Of a DNA stretch of 64,000 nucleotides, positions 12,459 through 21,509 are shown piece by piece. The stretch is from contig NC_089440.1 of assembly GCF_026210795.1 (NCBI RefSeq), forward strand, positions 4,960,001-5,024,000, written 5' to 3'. A program made the position numbers and the translations under genes. Under the pieces are notes generated by a model that was not told the origin of the DNA, searched no databases, and saw only the letters and a program-made list of their open reading frames with translations. The stretch's first letter is position 1. Each line of letters opens with the position of its first letter. The DNA comes from Rhizophagus irregularis. Its lineage: Eukaryota; Glomeromycota; Glomeromycetes; Glomerales; Glomeraceae.

Positions 12459-12690
12459 GTGTATTCGCAAATTGGATTTGCCAGATCCTTTTGGATTGGA
12501 TTAGATTCTCATATAATCCAATCCGTAATTAGATTTGATTATGGATTTTTATATTATTATTGTTAAAGCTACAACAACAATGAAGAAGAATCGTGGGTAT
12601 ATCGATTGAATATCATCCATTGGATCTTAATCCAATTCAATCGAATTTTTAATTTGTGAATATTGATCGGATTGAGATGTGAATGCACCC
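12459..12690. mobile_element. Possible MITE with GTGYATTC ends
   Basis: The left side reads gtgtattcgcaaattggatt and the right side, read in reverse, gtgcattcacatctcaatcc; both continue into matching ttggatt/aatccaa sequence. An internal palindrome, ggattagattctcatataatcc, is also present. The arms match imperfectly, so this is tentative. The 84-codon open frame that overlaps it is not supported. Confidence 0.35.
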
Positions 12691-13215
12691 ATAGATGTTA
12701 AATGATTTAATTAGTGAATTTGATCGAGCCAATCATGCCTGATCATTGACCTAATTCTCCAAGCACCGCGTCCACCGTCCACATGTCATTGATCAACCAA
12801 TTGGAGTTTTGATCATCACGAATTTTTCAGTCTATTAAGTTCACTAGATTTAACATATTATACATATTAGAAATACAAAACTATGTACAATATATAAAGT
12901 CTTTATTATACCGACTGCAAAAAAAAACATCATAAATATCAAATTGATAGTATAAATCAAATCAAATTAGCTTTGATTTTGTTTTATCGTTCAACTAATA
13001 ATTTGGTACAATTATTCAGTTAAAATATTGTGATATTTTTAAGTAAATATTGTAGTTTAAATTTTTAGTATCGACTGAAAAAAATATTACTGAGCCAATA
13101 ATTATTTACTTTTCAATAACGTTAAAAATTACAAAATTTTAATTAATAAAAGAAATTGGTCAAAATAATAATATTTATGAACATAGTAAATTTTTAAAAA
13201 AAAGAATATTAAAAT

Positions 13216-13310
13216 AGGACCAAGAAATATATATATAGAGGTCAGGTGGCAAAAAATTTATTATGAGCTGTACGCAGAGACTTTTTATATGAGTAGTACG
13301 CATAATTGAC
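13216..13310. mobile_element. Solitary hAT-type element end
   Basis: Starts aggaccaagaaatatatata then gtcaggtgg...tatgagctgtacgca. This matches, in the opposite orientation, the right end of the MITE at 16774-16995 and resembles the end of 37374-37981. No partner end with the same 8-base flank (attaaaat) was found nearby, so it looks like a broken copy. Confidence 0.6.
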
Positions 13311-13557
13311 GCCTAATATTGAAAAAATCTTGCAAAAATATGCAAATAAAAATTTCCGACATTAAGTTCATATTATATTATTTATAAAACCAAATACTAA
13401 TGTGAAAAATAAAATTTATCCTATTTTACCATTTTTTCAATAATATTTTTCAAAACAGTCAAAATTTCACTTTTTGCCTTTAGAAATTTCCTTCAATTAA
13501 TACTAAATATTACAATGCGAAGTGTAAGTTATATACCTCGTATAATTTAGTATAACT

Positions 13558-13809
13558 TACCGTATAACGGGGGCCACAGTACCTCGGGTATGATACAGAT
13601 TTCAGAGGTTTTGGCCTTATACCCCCCACCATTGCGTGAGTTTTTATTATTAGATATGTATAAAACTTATATAATAATTGGGTATTTATCATGAGTAATA
13701 CCTAGGTATTTATTAAATTATTTTAAATAATAAAATCGGTAGAAAATGGGAGTTCTTTTTTGTAGGGTACTGTGCACAGGGGGAGTACTGTGGCCCGCAA
13801 AATACGGTA
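13558..13809. mobile_element. MITE with TACCGTAT ends (copy 1)
   Basis: The left end, taccgtataacgggggccac then agtacc, is matched inverted by ggtac(t)...gtggcccgcaaaatacggta at the right. A smaller relative with taccgtattttgcggt ends sits in the kinase 3 intron (26991-27100). The short open frames over this element are not genes. Confidence 0.75.
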
Positions 13810-14809
13810 ATTTTTGTAAGAACATACAAAGTATAGCTTATACCAAGGCTTACACGAATCGAAGAAGTAGTATATATAGAAGGGAGATCGAAGGAGATTC
13901 TTAGTTTTGTTTTTTAGTCTCCGGTGAAGGGCAGCAATATTTTTCATTTATTTTATGATTTTATTTCTTTATTCATTAGTTGTTTATTAGAATTTATTAT
14001 ACACATTTGTTGCTATATATTGTTATTGTTTATTCTAAATAAAGTATACACCTTAAATATGCATATATTTTCGTTCTACATTATGTTTACACTCCAAATT
14101 ATAAATTATTTTGTTACTATCACGAAAATGCGAAGAAAAGTGGTGGTAATAAAATCTCATATTCCGGTAAAACTTGATTTAGCTGAAAAAAAATAATAGG
14201 AAATTAAAGATCGAGATATTTTTTTTTTTGTATAAAGTATCGACTGTTCTAAAGTTTTGGAGTCACGTAATTTTCTATCTCGCCAATAATCAATCATTTA
14301 AATCATGCCAATCTGTCAAATTTGTCGCACAATTACTGTTAAGTATATACAATACGAATTTAAAATTTAAAAATTTTGGTCAAAGAAAATTAAAATAATA
14401 TAGACAAATAAAAAGTTTTAGAGAATAAAATAGTATACAACATGATGATGTATTTATTTTATAGCTTAAATTTTATTTTCTTTGATCAAATAAAGTCACG
14501 TCGCCACATTGTATAATAAAAATAAAAAATTTATAAAGAAATTTACTAAATTAATATAATAATATAAGTACTGAAATCAAAAAGAATTTATGTAAGAAAA
14601 TGGAATAATATATAATAAAAAGAAACTACTAAAATTTTTTGAATAATAATATACTAATTTAAAATTGAAATAATTTATTCATCACACGTGCGATGTCATC
14701 GTTACCTTTTGTCACCCGTGACGCTCCTCTATTGGCATTACGTAATTTTGCCCAGAGGTGATGCAACTGATGCATCGCTATGGGCAATAATAAATTTTCT
14801 CCTTTAAAT
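13810..14809. other. Intergenic, no supported gene
   Basis: AT-rich DNA. The 90-codon hydrophobic open frame at 13924-14196 has no recognisable motif and an AT-driven composition, so it is left out. 14690-14790 is less AT-rich and contains repeated gatgca/tgcatc words but no gene. Confidence 0.4.
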
Positions 14810-16625
14810 TTATTCAACATTGTCTTGATTGAGATCTATTTTAAAAAAATAAAAATAATAATTAAATTAAATTAATAATTTCATATATTTAAAAAAACAG
14901 ATGTCTTACCTGATTCATTTAATTCACAATCCAAACATTCAGAAACTACTAATAAAATGAAAATAAACATTATTATAATAATCACAATAATCTTTAATAA
15001 TGCAAATATATACTTACTTGGATTTGATGATGATGATGAAATAGTTTCTATTAAAAAAATAAAAATCAATAAATTATATTTTCATATTAATTTTTTAAAC
15101 ATATATTAACCGGTTGAATTAACTGGTTCAGGAAGATTTTCAAAATTTAAAAGTCTGCTAGTATAAATTGCTTGTGGATGTGTTTGAAGATCTTTAGATT
15201 TATTTTCATTTGTTCTGTTTTTTAATTTATTCTCTTTAATTTTTTCACATTCTTTTATTTGATAACTAAATTCACTATTTTCATCATCCGTTTCTGTTCC
15301 ATATTTAACAATTGTTTGGCATAATTCTTTAGCAGTTGGTCTATTTTCTGCTTTAGCATCCCAACATTTAATAATCAAATCTACAATTAATTTTGGTGTA
15401 TCTTCAGAAATTTTTGGTCTAAATCCTTTACATATTTTAACAACCAAGCAATGATTATGAGGAATATCATTATAAGGAATTTCTTCTGACATAAGTTCAT
15501 TCATTATTATTCCAAATGAGTAAATATCTGCTGCTTTTGTATATTGATATCCACGAAAAACTTCAGGTGTCATATAAGGCATTACTCCATAAATTCCTTT
15601 TTGTTCATTATCATTTACTGGTTTACACATTCCCAAATCACTAATTGATAGTATATCATCATGATTATTATATAATATATTGCCCGAATGAAAATCTTTA
15701 TGAATATTTCCAGCATCATGAATACCTGAAAGTCCATCTATAATACAAAATAAATATTTCATTTTAGTTCTAAATTTTAAACCTTCCACTAAAGACTTTC
15801 TCAAATTTCCTCCCCCAAAATATTGTAAAACCATCATATAATCTTTAGTATTTGGGTCTCGAGTTATTCCAAAACACATAACAGTATTACTAGCATGAAA
15901 ATGGCTTGAAATATAATATTTAATCTAAAAATCATTAAAAAGAGAAATTTTATTAATAACAAATATTAATAAGCAAGATTTATTTTAATTACCTCATTTA
16001 TAAAATCATCACTTATATTAGATGAATTATCTAACCTTTTTAATGCAACTTTTACATTCGATTCATGGACCCATTTTTGATTTTCTATATCCCAATATTC
16101 AGCATTTCCTTCAAGCCGGTCAGCCGAATAAATTTTACTAAAACCTCCTCTGGTAAGATAAGTAACATTTTCAAATTTTTCAAAAGGTATCCATTCAAGA
16201 CATTTTGTGCAAAAAAAAGCATTAAGTTGTGATTGTTGTATCAATTCATCAATATTTTTATTTCCACTAGTCCAATTTTTAAAATTTTCCTTAAATCTTT
16301 TAGCATTACAAGGTTGACACCAACGCCATCCTGTACCTGGTTCATTACACTCTCCACATACTCCGTATACTTCTTTTCTTTTTTCTAAATCCATAATATT
16401 TACTTTTTTAAGAAAGGAAATAGTTTCATCTGATTCAGTAGTTGCATCAGTTGAAAAAATTGTAGCGTGGACCTATCAAAATAAATAGTTAAAAATTTTT
16501 AATAAAAATTTATATTGTTTATTATGTTATAATATTTTTACCTGATATTCACCATCTCTGCGATCTATCCATAAACTTTTAACATCAGGTTTAGTTGTAT
16601 CTAAATTTTGGTTTGAAATATCCAT
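14810..16625 (-). CDS. Zinc-ribbon/TKL-like protein kinase 2
   Basis: Six exons: 16625-16542, 16472-15993, 15924-15111, 15047-15018, 14948-14910, 14835-14810; 490 residues. The true start is upstream of the first long open frame: an 84-bp exon (M-D-I-S-N-Q-N-L-D) joins in frame through a clean GT-AG intron. C67-x2-C70-x9-C80-x2-C83 forms the ribbon, with a further C-x2-C at 116-119. Kinase features: G-loop R-G-G-F-S-K (third Gly replaced by Ser), V-A-L-K lysine 173, H-K-D-F-H-S-G-N (Asp265, Asn270), D-L-G (Asp284), T-P-E in place of A-P-E, and D-I-Y-S-F-G. The C-terminal exons encode a Ser run and S-E-C-L-D-C-E-L-N-E-S. The last three introns are all phase 1, which supports the model. It is the most diverged family member here and lacks the shared upstream block. 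Likely catalytically competent; role unknown. Confidence 0.88.
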
Positions 16626-16773
16626 TTTATTATTATTTTCTAAGTAAAAATATAATACTTATAATAAAAATTTTTACTAACGCGTCCGATTCTATTATGA
16701 ATTTTGATTGGTTATGTCACATGATTGCTGATCATTTGTGTGTTTGTTTCGTATTAAGTTTTGGTCGTGAATT

Positions 16774-16995
16774 AGGACCCAGAAAAATATATGTTTGAGT
16801 TTGCGTATTTTGAACTAGAAAATCATGAAAATCTTTCCTTTTTTAGATAATTTTTGATAGTTCCAGTCAGAATTTTATTTCTTAATATAGTAACCGACTG
16901 GCTTTATCATAATTCCGGCCCTGAAAAAATGCGTACAGCTCATAGTAAAAATTTTTTTTCATCACCTGACCCCTATATATATATTTCTGGGTCCT
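16774..16995. mobile_element. hAT-type MITE with perfect 8-bp TSD
   Basis: Ends are aggacccagaaa...tttctgggtcct. The element is flanked on both sides by CGTGAATT (16766-16773 and 16996-17003), a perfect 8-base duplication as hAT elements make. It is 222 bp and non-coding. It lies about 150 bp upstream of the kinase 2 start, so it could influence that promoter. Confidence 0.88.
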
Positions 16996-17003
16996 CGTGA
17001 ATT

Positions 17004-18306
17004 CCATTTTAATTAAAAAAATTATTCGAAAGCTGATTAGTGCAATTTAATAAGGAATGCATAAAAATACGTCATTAACTCGTGGATATGATAAATAATA
17101 GATGTTGAAAAAAAAATATTTTCAACCAAAGACACAAAGCAAGTTGTAGCGCAAGCGGCAACAATAAAATTTTACATTTGGTAACATGGAAACAATTATA
17201 CTCTATTATACTTTATAGTTTATACTACGCGATTTATTATATTCATACAAATATATGTGTGTCACGTGTTATTTATCTTTTCTAATAACTCGTCTAGCCG
17301 AGTAGCCCAAGTATCCGACAATCCCGACAATCAAAATTTTCCATATATTTCTTATTTTGCTGTAACCATAAAAGTTATTAATATTTATTACCCGCATTAA
17401 ATGTTACACGAAAAATAACATGTAATTTATGCAATAAAAAAAGATTATCAGATCACTAACCCGTGTCACTACAAAACGAAACGGTGTTACGGTGGGTCCT
17501 CCTGTAAAAAATGTCGATCCATTTCTTATATTCCATCTTTTTTCCGTAAAAGGCTCATATTTCCGGAAGATATTTACATTTTCCGGTGTATGGATCCGGA
17601 AAGGCTCATTTTTACGGAGTTTTTACAGAAGGTCCAATCAAACTAAACAAAATTTGTGACCGAAACCTGTATTTTCTCGGCCAGCTAATTTTGTCTGCCC
17701 TTTATGCGTCACAAAAATTTCAGGGTGCAGATCATATTTTTTACATACTACCCATAAAAGTCAAAATTGACCTAAATCTTATAGAATAAGTAAATTTTTA
17801 ACATTTGTGTCACATTTGAATTTTTAAAGAATAATACGAAATTTAATTTCATTGATGTAAAAAATATGCATTCAAAGATATTAAACTATTAAAAAATAAA
17901 AAAATAATGTATTTATCTACAAAAATAAAAAAATAAGGGTTTATTAGTAAAAGTTTGCATATATAGCATATATACAAGATTAAGTAATAGGTGAATTTGC
18001 CTGCAATTTCAATATTTGCTTAAGAGAGATGCTGTATATGATAATCTAATCAATTTATTTATTTGCCGTTCCTAATAGAACAATAATTAAAAATCAATTA
18101 ATCAAATAAAATTAATTATCGGAAATATCTGATTATGGCAAATCAATAACTAGTCTACTTCGAACCACCAAAAACTTAAGTTTGATCATCACGATCGATC
18201 AGAAATCATCTCAAAATCGTACTTTAATCGCAGATAGTGACCAATTCTGAAGTAGACTATTACGTACTAATTATCGCAATTATCATTAGATCGCTCAATT
18301 CGACAA
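17004..18306. other. Intergenic; possible small TIR element at 17494-17633
   Basis: No gene is seen. At 17494-17633 the ends ggtcctcctgtaaaaa and, inverted, ggaccttctgtaaaaa enclose repeated aaaggctcat and ttccgg words, suggesting a very short MITE, but this is weak. The 67-codon open frame there is not called. Confidence 0.4.
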
Positions 18307-18314
18307 TATAAATA
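18307..18314 (+). promoter_or_regulatory. TATA-like box of the peptide gene
   Basis: TATAAATA lies 50 bases before the 33-bp repeat array and about 250 bases before the start codon of the secreted peptide gene. In a genome this AT-rich such a match is only suggestive. Confidence 0.3.
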
Positions 18315-18363
18315 TTCTCGGATTTTTATCGCATTTTCATCTTCATTCACAACAACTTTCAAA

Positions 18364-18560
18364 ATCCCAAACCATAAAACACTTCCTTCTCCTTTAATCC
18401 CATACCATAAATCACTTCCTTCTCCCTTAATCCCATATCATAAAACACTTCCTTCTTCTTTAATCCCATACCATAAATCACTTCCTTCTCCTTAATCCCA
18501 TATCATAAAATACTTCCTTCTCCCTTAATCCCATACCATAAATTACTTCCTTCTTCCTTA
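18364..18560 (+). repeat. 33-bp tandem repeat, six units, in the 5' leader
   Basis: Units have the form atcccataccataaatcact + tccttctccctta. Units 2, 4 and 6 carry cataccataaat; units 3 and 5 carry catatcataaa, so a 66-bp higher-order repeat is visible. Unit 4 is 32 bp, the rest 33. The array ends 6 bases before the peptide start codon and is strongly C/T-rich on the coding strand. The unit length is a multiple of three, but there is no upstream ATG and the short unit breaks the frame, so it is probably an untranslated leader. Confidence 0.9.
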
Positions 18561-18566
18561 AACATC

Positions 18567-18725
18567 ATGAAATTAAATTTGCTTCTCGCAATCCTCTTGT
18601 TACTTGTTGCTATTTCCCAAGCAGCTCCTATAAGAACTATTGAAAAAAGAGATGAAGATTGTGGGAGCATTGGGGACATTGGAAAAAGGCATGAAGGACA
18701 AAGTTGTCGTGGTGAAGGACATTAA
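18567..18725 (+). CDS. Small secreted peptide precursor with Lys-Arg processing sites
   Basis: A 52-codon gene. Residues 1-19 are a clear signal peptide (M-K-L-N then a Leu/Ala/Ile/Val core ending S-Q-A), probably cut before A-P. A short propeptide ends in E-K-R (27-29). Then come D-E-D-C-G-S-I-G-D-I-G (30-40 without the K-R), K-R at 40-41, and H-E-G-Q-S-C-R-G-E-G-H to the end. This is the plan of a Kex2-processed precursor: two short hydrophilic peptides of about 10 and 11 residues, each with one Cys, which could pair or form a disulfide. Such precursors in fungi include pheromone-like and effector-like peptides; which applies here cannot be told from sequence. The first in-frame ATG follows a repeat-rich leader, and an A-rich aataaataaaaaa segment (about 18829) could serve as the polyadenylation signal. 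Confidence 0.8.
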   Translation: MKLNLLLAILLLLVAISQAAPIRTIEKRDEDCGSIGDIGKRHEGQSCRGEGH

Positions 18726-19373
18726 CACTATAAAAAGTACATTATATTTTCAATTTCTCATTATTTGTTCCTGTTTTTGAATCTCTGAAAGTACTCGTAT
18801 TTTACGTTTTTTTCAGTGTATTTATAAAATAAATAAAAAATTGAGGCTGGATCTCGTAGATTTTTTAATTTTTTTGTTTATAAAATTTTGTTTGTTTATA
18901 ATGGTTTTGTTTGTTTATTTTGAAAGTAACCGTAAAAAAAATCCTCAATTCCTTATGAAACTTCATATAGACTAAAAAAACGTGCAAAATGTTTATTTAC
19001 AAATAAAAATTTCTTTAACTATTATATAAAAGATCTTAAAACAGAAGAATGAAAGTGTAAAATGTGAAAGCATCAAAATATAAATAATATTTAGCATAAA
19101 TTTGCTTTTTTTTCCTGTACACCCGCACAAAAATGCATAATGTATTATATAATGTGGTAAATAATTTTTTTTGAGACAAAATTCTGTCCTTATAATAAGC
19201 GGTAAATTGAAGCAATGGAAAGTGCAATACACTGTAATACATTGTGATAATTAAATCCTAACTAAATTCCAAACGTAACGAAGTACAATAACTGTACATT
19301 GTATCCTGATGTTTCGATAAAAAAAGAGTTTAATAATTAAAATTAATCATTATATTCCTGGGTTTTGTTGTTA

Positions 19374-20315
19374 GGAGGTTACATGCCGTCAGGAATCTTT
19401 AACATTTACAGTGTGGAATCACGTGTAGAGGTGCAGACAGGCTACTACTCTAAAGGTAATTATTCTATCCTCATACGCAGCATACTCTAAAAGCGGACAT
19501 TTTTTGTTTAATAATAAATTTTTACTATGGTCAAAGGAAAATGAGACTCTCATAGAAATAAAAAATATGATGCCGAGACTCATCGAATTTTTAAAGGAAC
19601 AGACTAATATTTTGGAAAAAAAAAGTCACAGTACCCCAGGTTATGATGTCTCGGCGGGAGGATCTTGGAAGATGCGGTTTGTCTTATAAAATTCGCTAAG
19701 GAGTGTAAGGAACAAAAGAAGAGCATTTCATCGTACTGCAGTTTGAAGGAAGTGCTAGCGAAATATGACATTATGACATTACAATGAAATCAAAAGCATC
19801 CAACAATTCTCACCAGGTAAAGGTTAACTTCGTTTTCATACAATATATGAATCCAGATCTAACAAGACACCTACCAGTTCGATGATGATAATGCTGAACT
19901 GCAACAGTGTTTAATGGAAAATAAAACGAAGATTGAGAACTATGGATCTATGGGAACGGTAGCCCCAAATAATATTGACATTGTTAATTTATTTCCGCCG
20001 TATTACATTATTTTGGGCTTCCTTATTTTATTATTTTATTATTATTTTTTTTTTTAGTCGAGGACTAGTAGCGAAGCAAGGAACTATGAGGGAAAAACTG
20101 GTAAGTTAGTTTATATTGCCTGGCTTCTATCATAGAATAATAAATTAGTATTCTTTTTTTAAACAATACTAAAGATCTCATCTTATTTTATAGTTTCTCC
20201 TATGTTATGAGTTGTGGCTTCTTTTGTATTTCTGGGTACAACTTTGGGTTTAATAAAAATAATTAATTTTAAATTTTTAGCGTGTACAATATTTCTCTAA
20301 ACTGTGGAGGTAATG
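19374..20315 (+). pseudogene. Possible multi-exon or decayed gene, unknown
   Basis: Composition is less AT-biased than the surroundings and several pieces look coding. They are an AG-flanked segment at 19376-19456 starting near M-P-S-G-I-F; an open frame reaching 19689 with a charged helical stretch (E-T-L-I-E-I-K-N-M-M, then L-I-E-F-L-K-E-Q); a shifted-frame continuation (K-F-A-K-E-C-K-E-Q-K-K, to about 19786); and an exon-like piece at 20057-20101 bounded by T-rich/AG and GTAAGT. Frames change without obvious introns, suggesting decay or introns I could not place. No family is recognised. Confidence 0.35.
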
Positions 20316-21016
20316 TATTACGATGTTCATTTTTTCGTAAATGTGCATGTCACACTATTTTTTTTCTTTTTTTTTTATTCTATCAGCAGTAATTAAAAAC
20401 TTTCAATTTTCAATTATATATAATTAATATTTAATAGAAGGGCAAAATTTTTAAAATTCGATACATTATAAAATAAAAATATTGTTTAAAAACATTTACA
20501 CAAAGAGAAAGCTCTAGGTATATTATTTATTTTGTTTGTCGTGATGTTTTTTTAACTGTATTTAACAGCGATAACATAATTAATTACAATGCGGAAATTG
20601 ACATCAAGCGAAGATTTGATTAAAAATTCTTGTTTACAATAAATTCTGAGTCAATCTTCTAATGACATCTATATATACAGTCATAAGTAAATACCAAATA
20701 AAAATGTCGGAATTATAAAACATGTAATTTATACTGAATTGAATCGTCGTGATTTTGTAAATATATGAAACATTTTTATTTGTTGAGTTAAACGTTGCCA
20801 ATTAAATTAAAATAGTTACCTATAAAAAATTTTATGGAAATACGGAAAAAAGCTGTAATATAAAAAACCTAAAAAACGGATCAATTTTTTTTACAGGGCT
20901 AATTGAAATTTTTTGCTTATTAGAAAAAAAAACTAATAAAATTAGCTTTATATTATAATAGAGCTTGGAATCGGTTAATGTTAATTGGACAATTGACGGT
21001 TCCAACAACTATATTA
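20316..21016. other. Intergenic, no supported gene
   Basis: AT-rich DNA without recognisable coding or repeat structure. Confidence 0.4.
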
Positions 21017-21509
21017 TAAGGCCACACAAATTTGATTTTTCGGTTCACTTCACCCCGGGTCACTTTCATTTATTTTTATTTTTATTTTTAAATTCACGTG
21101 AACTAGATTACAGAAAGATAGACAAGAACAAAAGATAAAACAAAAGTCAAACGCTATCTAATACTATGCTATAATCAAACCGCCCGAGGACGGCGCCACT
21201 CTGGTAAAATAAACGAAACATGGGTGGACCCCGGGTCACTTTCAAATTTCAATAAAAAAAATTTTACATATAAAAAGTTTATCACGTGATCAATAAGCAA
21301 TTTTATTGGCGGGTAAGTTTATCACGTGGCTGAGAACTTCTGGAGCGAAAATAAATTCTTTAATTACCCTCCCCTTTAAAAGTAAACCAATCAGATGTCA
21401 CGATTTTATATATAAACTTTTTTTATTAATAAACAATAAACCCCGGGTCCCCGGGTCAATTTTAAATTTCAATGTTACGTGAACCGAAAAATTGAATTTG
21501 TGTGGCCTA
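21017..21509. mobile_element. MITE, TAAGGCCA-end family (copy 2), with nested insertion
   Basis: The left end, taaggccacacaaatttgat then tttttcggttcac, matches the inverted right end gtgaaccgaaaaattgaatt + tgtgtggccta. It belongs with 4587-5048. A 159-bp SINE-like piece has inserted near its left end; without that and its duplication the element would be about 317 bp. Inside, cacgtg words and a tandem ccccgggtccccgggtc are visible. Confidence 0.75.
21069..21227 (-). mobile_element. SINE-like retroposon with 17-bp TSD
   Basis: The insertion is flanked by perfect 17-base direct repeats, accccgggtcactttca (21052-21068 and 21228-21244). Read on the minus strand it begins ccacccatgtttcg, has a GC-richer head (gagtggcgccgtcctcgggc) followed by ggtttgattat, which faintly resembles a tRNA-type B box, and ends in an A-rich tail (aaataaaaataaaaataaa). 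A long target duplication plus an A-rich tail is the signature of LINE-mobilised retroposition. No coding sequence. Confidence 0.7.

Noticed and set aside
13216-16995. A composite transposon carrying kinase 2 between inverted copies of the same terminal repeat
   Set aside because: The right end pairs with 16774 instead: both sides of 16774-16995 carry the perfect duplication CGTGAATT, whereas the flank at 13216 (attaaaat) does not match. The 13216 end is a separate broken copy.
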